A DNA stretch of 38,791 nucleotides from CAZCCC01 sp964497245 (GTDB taxonomy: Bacteria > Patescibacteriota > Patescibacteriia > Buchananbacterales > UBA6539). Under the pieces are notes generated by a model. The model made no database searches. It was not told the DNA's origin and saw nothing but the letters and a program-made list of their open reading frames with translations. Both the position numbers and the translations under genes were made by a program. Position 1 is the stretch's first letter. Each line of letters starts with the position of its first letter. Below are positions 28,850-37,826 of this stretch, piece by piece. Location: positions 1-38,791 of the forward strand of contig CAZCCC010000011.1 in NCBI GenBank assembly GCA_964497245.1, read 5' to 3'.

Positions 28850-28925
28850 TTTTCATGAAACATGAAACATATATCAATTGTTAGGTTTACCCGATTCATG
28901 ATATATGATTCATGTTTCATGATTA
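28850..28925. repeat. cluster of ATGAWTCATG/ATGAAACATG words with inverted symmetry
   Basis: CATGAAACATGAAACATATA near 28853-28872 faces ATGATTCATGTTTCATGATT near 28906-28925, giving an imperfect inverted repeat. Related words occur in other gaps, at 36040-36090, 37945-38000 and 38385-38410. A GCCTA/TAGGC hairpin lies just beside it (28831-28844). Confidence 0.6.
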
Positions 28926-28934
28926 AAAACTCCG

Positions 28935-30074
28935 CTAGACTTGCTTTGTCAGCCGTTCCTTAATTTTTCCAATCACTTCTTTTTCCGCTTCCAAAAGATT
29001 TTTTTCAGTCAAACAAAATTCAGCCATATTCTTTGAACCAACTGGATTAAAAGTTGATGTCAAATACATCGCATTATGATTTTTTAAGGTGTTTACCAAT
29101 ACACAGATTTGGCCGTTTAGCTGGTAGATTAAAACCACAATTTCCACACCCGGAACAAAGGAAATCAACTCCTCAATAATATCATCTAAATCTTTTTGAT
29201 TGGACTGAGCTTCAATAAAATCATTTTCAGTTAAAATAGACCAGACCAGTTTGTTGCCGCCTTCACTTTTCAGTCTGGCCAAAACCCGTCCCCATAAATT
29301 TAATGTTGATAATGTCCGGCTGCGGTAAAGATTTTTTATAATTATTTCACGGTCTGCTTCCAAGGCCATCAGCTGGCTGGCAATTTCCAAAGTAACAGGG
29401 GTAACATTTGGGGTTTTGAAACTTTTGGTTTTTGAAATTAAACCGGTTAAAAGGCAGGTGGCGATGTTTTTGTCAATAAGATCTTTGTCAATTGTATTGA
29501 TTAGTCTGAATAAAATTTCCGTTGTTGCAACCGAATTAATGTTAATTAAGTTAATTTGGCCGAAATGTTCATTTTCTGCTTTGTGGTCTATGTTGATAAT
29601 TGTGGTATTGTAGAAAAATTCAGGAAAATTTTCAAAATTTTGGCCAAGCGAATTTAAGTCTGGTGTATCAACTGAAAAGATTAAATCATATTTGTAGCTA
29701 GAATTTTCCGCCACTATATCTTTTTTTTCCAATGAACCGGATTTTGGAACAATATATATTTTTAGCTTGTCTTCTTCAAGGTTATAACTGAATTCATCTA
29801 TTTTATCAGAATTAATATCGAGGCTAATTATAAATTTTTGCAGGCTTGAAATTTTCGGTTTTATCAAGTTGGATTTCGGCATAAATTTTAAATTTTTAGG
29901 TAATTCAAAACCGCTGCTTATAATATCAACCAGCTTATTTTTTTTTCTTAAAAATAAATAGAGCGCCAGTGCGGAAGCAACAGCGTCTATTGAAAATTCT
30001 TTAGGAAAAGTAATCAAAATATGGTTGCTTTTTTTGATTATCTCTTGAATTTGTTGGACTTCTGTTAGAGCCAT
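28935..30074 (-). CDS. DHH-family phosphoesterase-like protein, degenerate
   Basis: 379 aa from ATG 30074; an in-frame TTG at 30098 is possible but less likely. The layout follows NrnA-like DHH/DHHA1 proteins: an N-terminal segment HILITFPKEFSIDAVASALAL in place of the D-x-D-x-x-G-S motif, IFSVDTPDLNSLG, and NIDHKAENEHFGQINLININSVATTEILFRLI in place of D-H-H. Several metal ligands are changed (DHH to DHK, first Asp lost), so nuclease/phosphatase activity is doubtful. The C-terminal DHHA1-like part has GVEIVVLIYQLNGQICVLVNTL. A TATAGT -10 lies at about 30111-30116 (minus). Confidence 0.75.
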   Translation of the reverse strand: MALTEVQQIQEIIKKSNHILITFPKEFSIDAVASALALYLFLRKKNKLVDIISSGFELPKNLKFMPKSNLIKPKISSLQKFIISLDINSDKIDEFSYNLEEDKLKIYIVPKSGSLEKKDIVAENSSYKYDLIFSVDTPDLNSLGQNFENFPEFFYNTTIINIDHKAENEHFGQINLININSVATTEILFRLINTIDKDLIDKNIATCLLTGLISKTKSFKTPNVTPVTLEIASQLMALEADREIIIKNLYRSRTLSTLNLWGRVLARLKSEGGNKLVWSILTENDFIEAQSNQKDLDDIIEELISFVPGVEIVVLIYQLNGQICVLVNTLKNHNAMYLTSTFNPVGSKNMAEFCLTEKNLLEAEKEVIGKIKERLTKQV

Positions 30075-30098
30075 AACGGCATTAGGGTGGTTGGCCAA

Positions 30099-30404
30099 GA
30101 AATTAAGAAACTATACAATCACTGCGGTAAACCTAACCGATAGATTGGATAATGATTTATAGGCTCCTTAATTTTTCAGTTTTTTTATTTTATTAAAGTC
30201 TTTTATTATAGCTTATTTATTCTAGTATTTCAATACTTTACTATTCAAGGGAATTGATTATTTTAGGCATTAATTGGAATTATGTCAATACTTGTATTCT
30301 TTTGTTAACGAGAAGTTAAAACGTTATATCTGGCGGGGGAGTAATAATGTTATACTTTGCAGTAAAAACTTGCGGAAAACTGCAAAATTGGCTAGAATAA
30401 GTGT
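30099..30404. other. divergent intergenic region upstream of valS
   Basis: No gene seen. A plus-strand promoter candidate is TTGTTA (30302-30307) followed after 17 nt by TATATC (30325-30330); a second -10-like TATACT is at 30351-30356. No T-box-like leader was found. A stretch GGCGGGGGAG at 30332-30341 stands out in otherwise AT-rich DNA. Confidence 0.4.
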
Positions 30405-33023
30405 ATGAAACAGCCAGATATTACTAAAATATATGAACCTAAATTGGTGGAAGACTCTATCTATAAAAAATGGGAAGAGTCTGGTTTTTTTAACCCTGAT
30501 CTGTTGCCGGGTAAAAGAAAAAAAGCATTTACAATTTCAATGCCGCCGCCGAATGCTACCGGAGTTTTGCATATTGGTCATGCGGAGTTTATTACTATTC
30601 AGGATTTGGTAATTCGTTTTCAAAGAATGATCGGTAAAAAGGCTTTATGGCTTCCCGGAACCGACCATGCGGCGATTGCAACCCAGACTAAGGTTGAAAA
30701 GTTAATTAAGACAAAAGAAGGAAAGTCCAGACACGATTTGGGTCGGGAAGAATTTTTAAAGCGGGTTAAAGATTATGTTAAAAATTCCCAGCATATTATT
30801 CGCAGTCAGCTTAAAAAAATGGGTTCAAGCTGCGATTGGTCGCGTGAAAGGTTTACTTTGGATGAAGGGTTGACCAATGCGGTCCAGCAGGCTTTTATTT
30901 TAATGTATCAAGACGGCTTAATTTATCGCGGGGACCGAATCGTTAATTGGTGCCCAAATTGCGCTTCAACTCTTGCAGATGATGAAGTTGAATATAAGCC
31001 CCAAAGGGGAAAGTTTTATTATATAAAATATGGGCCATTTATAGTCGCCACGACTAGACCGGAAACTAAAATTGGCGATACGGCAGTTGCTGTTAATCCG
31101 TCGGATCAACGCTATAAAAGTTATATTGGTAAAAAACTTGATATCAATTTAGGAAAGATTAATATCAAGGTTAAAGTTATATCCGATCAGTCTGTTGACC
31201 CAGATTTTGGAAGTGGCACAGTCGGCGTCACCCCGGCTCATAGTTTTATTGATTTTGAAATGGCGAATAAAAATGATTTGCCGATAATTCAAGTGATTGG
31301 CCAGGATGGAAGGATGACCGAAAACGCCGGTCCTTATGCGGGGATGCCGGTAGCTGAATGTCGGCAGCGCTTTGTGGATGATTTGGACAAAGCGAAATTG
31401 CTGGAAAAAATAGAGGAAGTTGATAATAATCTATCAATTTGTTATAGGTGTGAATCGGTTATTGAGCCGTTAATGTCCAAACAATGGTTTATTAATGTAA
31501 ATAAAAAAACCGAAAAATTAGAAAATAAAACCATCAGGGATCGGGCGCTTGAGGTTATAAAGAATGGTGAGATTGAAATTATTCCCCAGCGCTTTGAAAA
31601 AATTTATTTTCATTGGCTTGAGAATTTGCGTGATTGGTGCATTTCGCGGCAAATTTGGTACGGCCACAGGATTCCCGCTTATTACAGTAAGAAAAAAAAT
31701 ATTAAAAATAAAGAGGAAATTTATGTTGGGATTACTCCGCCAAAAGGTGACAAATGGGTTCAAGACAGTGACACTTTAGATACCTGGTTTTCTTCCGGAC
31801 TTTGGACTTTTTCCAGCTTGGGTTGGCCGGAAAGAACGAAAGACTTAAAGACCTTCCATCCGACTTCTCTGATGGAAACCGGCTATGATATTTTATTTTT
31901 TTGGGTGGCCAGAATGGTCATAATGTCAACTTATTTGATGGGCGAAGTTCCTTTTAGGCAGGTTTATTTGCATGGCATGGTAAGGGATGAGAAGGGAAGG
32001 AAAATGTCTAAGTCATTGGATAATAATATTAATCCATTGGATGTAATTAGTAAATATGGCGCTGATGCTACCCGTCTCAGTTTAATAGTCGGTAATACTC
32101 CGGGAAATGACCTTAATATATCAGAAGCTAAAATTGAAGGTTATCGCAATTTTGTCAATAAACTCTGGAATATTTCCCGTTATATTTTAATGAATTCAGA
32201 AAAAGCCAGACTGTCTGACAAACAGCCCAAACCTAAGACATTGGCTGATAAATGGATATTGGCTGAGTTTAATAACTTGGTTTGCTTTGCCACCGAAAAT
32301 TTGGAGAAATATAATTTTTCTGCCGTTGGCGAAAGAATTTATGAATTTACTTGGTCCAAATTTGCTGATTGGTATGTTGAAATTTCAAAAGTGGAAAAAA
32401 ATAAACAAGAAATCCTCTTTTATATTTTAGAAAATTTACTTAAACTATGGCATCCTTTTACCCCTTTTGTTACGGAAGAGATATGGTGTAAAATAAACAA
32501 AAATGATTTACTGATTGTTCAAAAATGGCCTGAATCTAAAAAATTCAAAGATGCAAAAGTGATTAAGGATTTTGAGCTGGTGAAGGGAGTGGTAACGGCA
32601 ATTAGGAATTTGCGAGCCGAGAGTAAAATCCCACCGGCCCAAAGATTGAAAGCAATTATTATTTCCAAAAATGCAAAATTAATTAAATCAGAATCAGAAA
32701 TTATAAAAAATTTAGCCCGCCTTGAAAGTTTAGAAGTTTTAGCCAAGGGGAAAAAACCTTCCGGCTCGCTTTCTGCACTGTTGTCCGGGGTAGAGATTTT
32801 TTTGCCGGTTTCCGACACGATAAATATAGAAAAGGAAGTGGAGCGCTTAGAGAAAGAAGCTTTAGAGATAAATGATTTTATTCTCCATTTGAAACAAAAA
32901 CTAGAAAATGAAAGATTTTTGGAACGAGCACCTAAAGAGATAATTAAAGGCGAAAAAGAGAAATTACAAATAAGTAAAGAAAGACTCAAAAAGATAACTC
33001 AGCAACTAAAGACCTTAAAATAA
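30405..33023 (+). CDS. valS: valyl-tRNA synthetase
   Basis: 872 aa, class I synthetase charging tRNA-Val (two isoacceptors are in this window). The HIGH motif is in PPPNATGVLHIGHAEF (residues 46-61). The CP1 editing domain has ATTRPETKIGDTAVAVNP and GTVGVTPAHSFIDFEMA, then MSKQWFI, ISRQIWYGHRIPAYY and DTWFSSGLWTFS. KMSKS is in GRKMSKSLDNNINPLDVI. The C terminus has the Val-specific coiled coil (EKEVERLEKEALEINDF..). No SD before the ATG. It is followed after 10 nt by tyrS. Confidence 0.97.
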   Translation: MKQPDITKIYEPKLVEDSIYKKWEESGFFNPDLLPGKRKKAFTISMPPPNATGVLHIGHAEFITIQDLVIRFQRMIGKKALWLPGTDHAAIATQTKVEKLIKTKEGKSRHDLGREEFLKRVKDYVKNSQHIIRSQLKKMGSSCDWSRERFTLDEGLTNAVQQAFILMYQDGLIYRGDRIVNWCPNCASTLADDEVEYKPQRGKFYYIKYGPFIVATTRPETKIGDTAVAVNPSDQRYKSYIGKKLDINLGKINIKVKVISDQSVDPDFGSGTVGVTPAHSFIDFEMANKNDLPIIQVIGQDGRMTENAGPYAGMPVAECRQRFVDDLDKAKLLEKIEEVDNNLSICYRCESVIEPLMSKQWFINVNKKTEKLENKTIRDRALEVIKNGEIEIIPQRFEKIYFHWLENLRDWCISRQIWYGHRIPAYYSKKKNIKNKEEIYVGITPPKGDKWVQDSDTLDTWFSSGLWTFSSLGWPERTKDLKTFHPTSLMETGYDILFFWVARMVIMSTYLMGEVPFRQVYLHGMVRDEKGRKMSKSLDNNINPLDVISKYGADATRLSLIVGNTPGNDLNISEAKIEGYRNFVNKLWNISRYILMNSEKARLSDKQPKPKTLADKWILAEFNNLVCFATENLEKYNFSAVGERIYEFTWSKFADWYVEISKVEKNKQEILFYILENLLKLWHPFTPFVTEEIWCKINKNDLLIVQKWPESKKFKDAKVIKDFELVKGVVTAIRNLRAESKIPPAQRLKAIIISKNAKLIKSESEIIKNLARLESLEVLAKGKKPSGSLSALLSGVEIFLPVSDTINIEKEVERLEKEALEINDFILHLKQKLENERFLERAPKEIIKGEKEKLQISKERLKKITQQLKTLK

Positions 33024-33033
33024 TTTAGCAAAT

Positions 33034-34224
33034 ATGATAAACAAAGATCAACAAATTAAAGAATTGATTGAAAGGGGGGTAGAAAATGTCTATCCTAAAA
33101 AAGAAACATTGTATAAGGTTTTATCTTCGGGAAAAAAAATCAAGGTTTATTGCGGATATGATCCCAATTCTCCAACTTTGCATATCGGACATGGAATTAC
33201 GATTAGAAAGCTGGCCAAGTTTCAGCAACTAGGACATAAAGTTATTTTTCTTTTCGGAGATTTTACCGGTCAGATTGGAGACCCTGATAAACTAAGTGTT
33301 CGCCAGCAGCTGACTCATCAGCAAGTTTTAGATAATTTAAAAGGCTGGAAAAACCAAATTAAGAATTTAGTTGATATTGAAAAGATAGAGTTTAAGTTCA
33401 ATTCAAAGTGGCTTTCCAAACTTACTTTTTCTGACTTAATTGAAATTGCGAAAAATTTTACAGTCCAACAAATGCTCAGCAGGGATATGTATCAAGAAAG
33501 AATAAAAAAAGACAGGCCAATTTATCTCCACGAATTTTTTTATCCTTTAATGCAAGCATATGACAGCGTGGTTATGGATGTTGATTTGGAAATAGGGGGT
33601 AATGATCAAACTTTTAATATGCTGGCCGGCCGGGATTTAGTCAAGGCGATGAAAAACAAGGAAAAAATGGTTTTAACAATGAAGCTCTTGGAGGATCCAA
33701 CCGGTAAAAAAATGGGAAAATCAGAAGGTAATATGATTAGCTTGTCTGATAAACCAAGTGAGATGTATGGAAAAATAATGAGTTGGACAGACGAAATGAT
33801 AATTCCGGCGCTTGAAATATTGACTGATGTGCCGATTGTTGAAATTAGCCAGACTAAAGCTGAATTAGAGAGGGGGAAAAATCCAAAAATGATTAAAATG
33901 CAGCTAGCTTATAAAGTAGTTGAAATATATTGTGGACGGCAGGCAGCGGCAAAAGCAGAAGAAGACTTCAAAAAAATTTTTGTGGAAAAATTAAATCCGG
34001 AAGAAATTCTCGTTTTCAAGATTAAAGAAAGAAATATAGTAGAAGTTTTGGTTGCAACCAAGCTGGCAAATTCAAAATCTGAGGCAAGGAGATTGTTAAA
34101 GCAAGGCGGAATTAAAGTTGATGGAAAAGAAATCAAAGAAGAAAATTTTATAATTGAAAAAATTGCGAAAAATGGAGTTGTTATTCAAAAAGGAAAAAGG
34201 TATTTTGCAAAATTGGTCAGCTAA
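33034..34224 (+). CDS. tyrS: tyrosyl-tRNA synthetase
   Basis: 396 aa. Class I signature PNSPTLHIGHGITIRKL, tyrosine-site residues in YPLMQAYDSVVMDVDLEIGGNDQTFNMLAGRDL, KMSKS-type KKMGKSEGNMI, and a C-terminal S4 RNA-binding domain (LVATKLANSKSEARRLLKQGGIKVDG). The KMGKS form and length resemble the TyrZ-type branch of bacterial enzymes. Co-transcribed with valS; the receiver gene follows 42 nt later. Confidence 0.96.
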   Translation: MINKDQQIKELIERGVENVYPKKETLYKVLSSGKKIKVYCGYDPNSPTLHIGHGITIRKLAKFQQLGHKVIFLFGDFTGQIGDPDKLSVRQQLTHQQVLDNLKGWKNQIKNLVDIEKIEFKFNSKWLSKLTFSDLIEIAKNFTVQQMLSRDMYQERIKKDRPIYLHEFFYPLMQAYDSVVMDVDLEIGGNDQTFNMLAGRDLVKAMKNKEKMVLTMKLLEDPTGKKMGKSEGNMISLSDKPSEMYGKIMSWTDEMIIPALEILTDVPIVEISQTKAELERGKNPKMIKMQLAYKVVEIYCGRQAAAKAEEDFKKIFVEKLNPEEILVFKIKERNIVEVLVATKLANSKSEARRLLKQGGIKVDGKEIKEENFIIEKIAKNGVVIQKGKRYFAKLVS

Positions 34225-34266
34225 AGAACAGAGTTTAATGCAATAAATAAAATTAGATATAAAAAT

Positions 34267-34626
34267 ATGGCTAAAATATTGCTTATTGAAGATGATTTGT
34301 CGTTATCTAAAATATTGAGTAAAGAGTTGGAAAGTAGGGGCCATGAAGTAATTTTGTCTACTGACGGCAAATCAGCACTGAAAAAAATTTCTGAGAATTT
34401 TGATTTGATTCTTCTGGATATAATGCTCCCTGATGTCAGTGGAATAGAAATTTTAAAGAAAATAAAATCAATGAAAGAAAATCAGGATGTTCCGGTAATT
34501 GTTTTGACTAATTTGGCTGACCAGTTGACAATTAGCAAGATATTAAATGCCGGTGGTAAGGATTATTTTGTAAAATCAGACTGGCCGGTTAATGATTTGG
34601 TTGATAAAATAACAGCAAAAATTTAA
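34267..34626 (+). CDS. CheY-like response regulator receiver
   Basis: 119 aa, one receiver domain with no output domain. The acidic pair is IEDD (residues 7-10), the phosphoacceptor Asp in LILLDIMLPDVSG, Thr in VIVLTNL, and Lys in YFVKSD. All key residues are present, in contrast to the two pseudo-receivers at 18952 and 26085. No SD. It may signal by protein-protein contact; its kinase is not in the window. Confidence 0.9.
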   Translation: MAKILLIEDDLSLSKILSKELESRGHEVILSTDGKSALKKISENFDLILLDIMLPDVSGIEILKKIKSMKENQDVPVIVLTNLADQLTISKILNAGGKDYFVKSDWPVNDLVDKITAKI

Positions 34627-34643
34627 CATTACTATAAACAAAA

Positions 34644-34668
34644 AGGCAGGGGGGTTCCCTGCTTTTGC
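34644..34668 (+). terminator. weak terminator after the receiver gene
   Basis: GCAGGG (34646-34651) pairs with CCCTGC (34657-34662), followed by only four T. Confidence 0.5.
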
Positions 34669-34873
34669 TTTCGCTTAAACAGGTAAACCTGCCTTTAAGA
34701 TTGCCGTTTCGACCCTGGCAATATTAATAATTTTGTTTCTCAGGAGTTTTACAAAGCTTAAATATTTAGCCTCTGGTAACACATTTTTGTTGTTATTAGG
34801 CTTATTTAGCTTTAACCCCCTGCAATAAATTAGACGAGAAAGTCGTGATTTTGTTACATTAAAATATAATAGA
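34669..34873. other. intergenic stretch between convergent genes, no convincing gene
   Basis: A minus-strand open frame (34675-34989) runs through here but overlaps the glycosyltransferase gene in another frame. A short CAGGT/ACCTG inverted repeat is at 34680-34691. The stretch may hold decayed coding sequence. Confidence 0.3.
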
Positions 34874-36016
34874 TTAGTTTTTACCAAGCTTTTGGTAGAT
34901 TTTAAATAATTCTTCAAAAACCTTGTTCCAACTTTTTGTCTCGGCAAAAGTTCTGGCTTTTTGTCCCATTTTTTTTCTTTTTGTCCCATTTTTTATAAAA
35001 TAATTGAGAGCTTCTTCAAAATCTTTTTTTGTCGGTTTGGAAATCAGGCCGGTTTTTTTATTTTTTATGAGTTCTTTTGGTCCGCCGATATTTGTGACAA
35101 TGCAGGGCAGACCGGATGATTGGGCTTCAAGAACGGCATTGCCGAAAGTGTCTGTTGCTGAGGGGAAGATAAAAAAGTCAGCATTGGCATATATTTCCGC
35201 TAATTTTTTTCCGGTAACATATTTTAGAAATTTTGCCCTTGGTATTTTTTTTTCAAGTGATTTTTTGTAGGGGCCATCCCCGGCAAGCCAAAGATTGCAA
35301 TCATTTCGATTTTTAAAAATTTCAGCCAAAAGGTCCAAATTTTTTTCCAAAGACAGCCGTCCAACATACAGGCCAGTCGGTTTTTCGTTTTCAATTTTTT
35401 TATTACGGTATTTTGGGTTGAATATTTCAGTATCAACCCCTCGGGAAAAAATTTTAATTGGCTTGTTTAAGATTTTTATTTTGTCAGCGATTACTTTACT
35501 CGGTGCTAAAATTAAATCGGTTTTGGCATAAAACCATTTTAGCATAATCCAGGTAATATCTTGGGAAAATTTTGGAATTTGCAGATTTTCTAAGTCCAGT
35601 GGTATTTTTTTTAATCCTTTTTCAGTCCAGTTGAAGACATATTCGGCAAGTAGGGTATGAAAACAGCCGATTTTTGGAATACTATTTTCAGCAGATATCA
35701 TTCTTGCCGCAATTCCAAGTGAGCCCGGAGTAGCCAAATGAATAATATCATATTTAGTTTTATTTAATTTTTCTTTAAAGCCCGGCGGGATTATTTTTAA
35801 ATCAAAAGGCGGCAGGTCAAAATAATATTTTAAGGGCAAAGAAGCGGCAAATTGAAAAATATTTACCGTTCCTTTTTTTTTGGTATTTTTCCTTTTTCCC
35901 AAAGTAAAAATATCCAGCCTGATTTTTTTCGCCTGGCAGTATCTGACCATTTCCTGATAAGTTCGGGAAACGCCGTTGATAGTATAATAAGTGTCGGTTA
36001 TGACTGCTATTTTCAT
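34874..36016 (-). CDS. glycosyltransferase family 4 (GT-B fold)
   Basis: 380 aa from ATG 36016 (MKIAVITDTYYTINGVSRTY). Typical GT4 layout: N-terminal acceptor domain with NGVSRTY and HLATPGSLGI, then the nucleotide-sugar domain with GLYVGRLSLEKNLDLLAEIF, LAGDGPYKKSL and the E-x7-E motif in PSATDTFGNAVLEAQSSGLPCIV. It resembles PimB-like mannosyltransferases or related enzymes acting on lipid or cell-surface glycans; donor and acceptor are not determinable. An upstream in-frame ATG (36046) is rejected because an extended -10 lies between. No SD: likely leaderless. Confidence 0.9.
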   Translation of the reverse strand: MKIAVITDTYYTINGVSRTYQEMVRYCQAKKIRLDIFTLGKRKNTKKKGTVNIFQFAASLPLKYYFDLPPFDLKIIPPGFKEKLNKTKYDIIHLATPGSLGIAARMISAENSIPKIGCFHTLLAEYVFNWTEKGLKKIPLDLENLQIPKFSQDITWIMLKWFYAKTDLILAPSKVIADKIKILNKPIKIFSRGVDTEIFNPKYRNKKIENEKPTGLYVGRLSLEKNLDLLAEIFKNRNDCNLWLAGDGPYKKSLEKKIPRAKFLKYVTGKKLAEIYANADFFIFPSATDTFGNAVLEAQSSGLPCIVTNIGGPKELIKNKKTGLISKPTKKDFEEALNYFIKNGTKRKKMGQKARTFAETKSWNKVFEELFKIYQKLGKN

Positions 36017-36022
36017 ATTTTT

Positions 36023-36031
36023 AGTATAGCA
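36023..36031 (-). promoter_or_regulatory. extended -10 promoter of the glycosyltransferase, leaderless
   Basis: On the minus strand TGC followed by TATACT (36028-36023). The predicted start coincides with the ATG at 36016. Confidence 0.6.
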
Positions 36032-36102
36032 CAAGTCCTGAATCATGTATCAAAATTAGGAAAGTTTGGCAATTGATACATGATTCTGGATTCATAATTT
36101 AT

Positions 36103-36138
36103 AAAAAAATCCGCACCCTAGTTTTTCTAAAAGTGCGG
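36103..36138 (-). terminator. terminator of the isomerase/cupin operon
   Basis: On the minus strand CCGCAC (36138-36133) pairs with GTGCGG (36116-36111), followed by ATTTTTTT. Confidence 0.8.
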
Positions 36139-36174
36139 GGTTGTTATTTTTTTTCTTCATTGCCCGAAGTCAGA

Positions 36175-36648
36175 TTATTTGACCACGGGATGGGCGATTA
36201 CCGGCTTTGTTGCCGCTGTCGTGTTTTTAGTTCCCTGAATCACCAACATTGGTGATATATTGTCTTTGTTCAACGAGACCGGTGGAACATGGATTACTCC
36301 GGCTTTGATGATGTACATGCCGGGAAGCAATATTACCCACGTCACGTCATTTTCTGTTTCATTCATTGTCTCGGAAAGTCCGACCACCAATGAATCAAAG
36401 ACGACGAAGATCTCGTCTTGTGGGTGATATTCTTTGATGGACATTTGGGGGACACCCTCATAAGGGAGGGCGTGAACTTGGCCTATGTCGAGATTTGTAT
36501 GGCCGATATCAGCCGTAGCAACGTGGGGTCGCCATTCGCAGACTCCGGGAAGCCCTTGGTTTGGCAGAGTCGGCCTTGTCCAAGGATCAATCCAGATGAT
36601 TCCGAATCGGCCTGCAATTTCTTTGGTGATAGATGTTGGTTTTGACAC
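36175..36648 (-). CDS. cupin-like protein, possibly ureidoglycolate lyase/sugar-isomerase type
   Basis: 157 aa. The start GTG at 36648 is favoured by an upstream AAGGAA and by a one-base overlap with the preceding stop (TAGTG). Beta-rich core with a cupin-1-like EYHPQDEIFVVFDSLVVG and a cupin-2-like LLPGMYIIKAGVIHVPPVSLN; the His and Glu positions could bind a metal. The pattern is that of small RmlC-like cupins, including ureidoglycolate-lyase-like proteins and sugar isomerases, so the exact reaction is open. The C terminus (GTKNTTAATKPVIAHPVVK) is less conserved in style. GC content is higher than in the flanking DNA. Confidence 0.65.
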   Translation of the reverse strand: MSKPTSITKEIAGRFGIIWIDPWTRPTLPNQGLPGVCEWRPHVATADIGHTNLDIGQVHALPYEGVPQMSIKEYHPQDEIFVVFDSLVVGLSETMNETENDVTWVILLPGMYIIKAGVIHVPPVSLNKDNISPMLVIQGTKNTTAATKPVIAHPVVK

Positions 36649-37727
36649 TATATTGTTCCTTTTTGGTTTGACCTGGCTGTCAAAATCATCTGTTCCAGAT
36701 TGCTCCGAGAACGTGCGTAGCACTGCATTGGGTTTTCACCAGCCGGGTCAATGTCGTGTTCAACCGTGATTTTAATGCCTAATGCATCAAGCATTCCCAC
36801 GGTTTGTTGCTGATCAGCCCAGCGTTCTGGCCCGCCTTCACCGACTGGCCAATCGGCATCGTCTCCGGGACTGCCTTCACTGATTCGGCAGCCGTCGTCA
36901 ACCCAGCTTACCTTGGCCAGTTCGGCCGAGTTGGCGTGTACCAGTCCGCCAAATAATCCGGCTTCAATCTGTTTAAGTGTGGCTGAAGCTACTGTTTCGC
37001 CGCCGATGAGGGCATGGGCCCATTCCAAATTAATGACCATGGCTTGACGGCCGAGTCTTGAATTAAGCGTGTTGCAAAATCCGATTGCCGCATCCATGGT
37101 TGGAATCCAATCAAGCTGTCCGGGGACACTTGGTTTGTACTCCAGTGATACGACATAATCGTTGTCTTCAAGGAGCTTGGTCCAAAATTCACGCAGTTTG
37201 ACCCATGCGTCACCAAGGCTCATTTCCGCAAGCGGACCGCGGTGCAGATGAGAGTCAAATGCCGGCCACCAGATATAGTGTCCACGGCCAAGTTTGGCAT
37301 CGTAGATTCTTCTGGTTAATTCCAAGCCAAACTTGTGTCCGGCAAGCGCCATTGATACAATACTTTGATTGGGGTTGAGGATTGCACCATTTTCAACACC
37401 CTTAAGACCGAAAGCCGGGCTGGTCACCGCTGACCATTTTGGGAAAAGATTTGAACTAACCCCTTCAAGAAGCAGTTTGGGGCTAATGGTGCCGGGGGCA
37501 TTATGCCTCTCGTAATCTCCATCAAATCTTATTTCATGCCATATGTGTCCCGACGACAGATCATCGGGAAAGAGTTCGTGAATTAGGCGTAGCCTATCCT
37601 CGATACGTGGAATTCCACTCAGTATTACTTCACCGCCGAATTTGGGGTGGGCTTTTCTTAGTCCCGCAATCCATGCGGGACAAACATGTGTCCATGTTGA
37701 TCTCTCCGTTGATTTCTCCGTGCTCAT
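36648..37727 (-). CDS. xylose isomerase-like TIM-barrel protein (sugar isomerase/epimerase family)
   Basis: 359 aa from ATG 37727, chosen because AAGGAAA precedes it; an in-frame GTG at 37769 is rejected. TIM-barrel metal-site candidates appear in order: IWWPAFDSHLHRGP, YVVSLEYKPSVPG (Glu), VINLEWAHALIGGE (Glu), LVHANSAELAKVSWVDDG (His, Asp) and ITVEHDIDPAGENP. This is the spacing expected of xylose isomerase/L-rhamnose isomerase-like enzymes. It is co-transcribed and overlapping with the cupin gene, which suggests successive isomerase/epimerase steps on one sugar (inference). Notably GC-richer than neighbours; horizontal acquisition is plausible. Confidence 0.75.
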   Translation of the reverse strand: MSTEKSTERSTWTHVCPAWIAGLRKAHPKFGGEVILSGIPRIEDRLRLIHELFPDDLSSGHIWHEIRFDGDYERHNAPGTISPKLLLEGVSSNLFPKWSAVTSPAFGLKGVENGAILNPNQSIVSMALAGHKFGLELTRRIYDAKLGRGHYIWWPAFDSHLHRGPLAEMSLGDAWVKLREFWTKLLEDNDYVVSLEYKPSVPGQLDWIPTMDAAIGFCNTLNSRLGRQAMVINLEWAHALIGGETVASATLKQIEAGLFGGLVHANSAELAKVSWVDDGCRISEGSPGDDADWPVGEGGPERWADQQQTVGMLDALGIKITVEHDIDPAGENPMQCYARSRSNLEQMILTARSNQKGTI

Positions 37728-37826
37728 GGATTTATTTTCCTTTTTCTGGTTGTTTTTTTCTTTTGACACTGCATTCTACAGTTGTACAGTGACATTTTTT
37801 TTCTTCACCAAATTTGCTTTAATTTT

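Noticed and set aside
30099..30404. T-box riboswitch upstream of valS
   Set aside because: No antiterminator-like element or terminator was found in the leader.
34675..34989. Minus-strand open frame of 104 aa
   Set aside because: Its first third overlaps the glycosyltransferase gene in another frame on the same strand, it has no SD, and no family was recognised. It may include decayed sequence but is not supported as a gene.
37548..37569. TCCCGA...TCGGGA palindrome inside the isomerase gene
   Set aside because: It shares the outer arms with the 30-bp units, but it is 22 nt, lacks the inner stem and encodes plausible protein (FPDDLSSGH). Chance or a decayed unit cannot be told apart.
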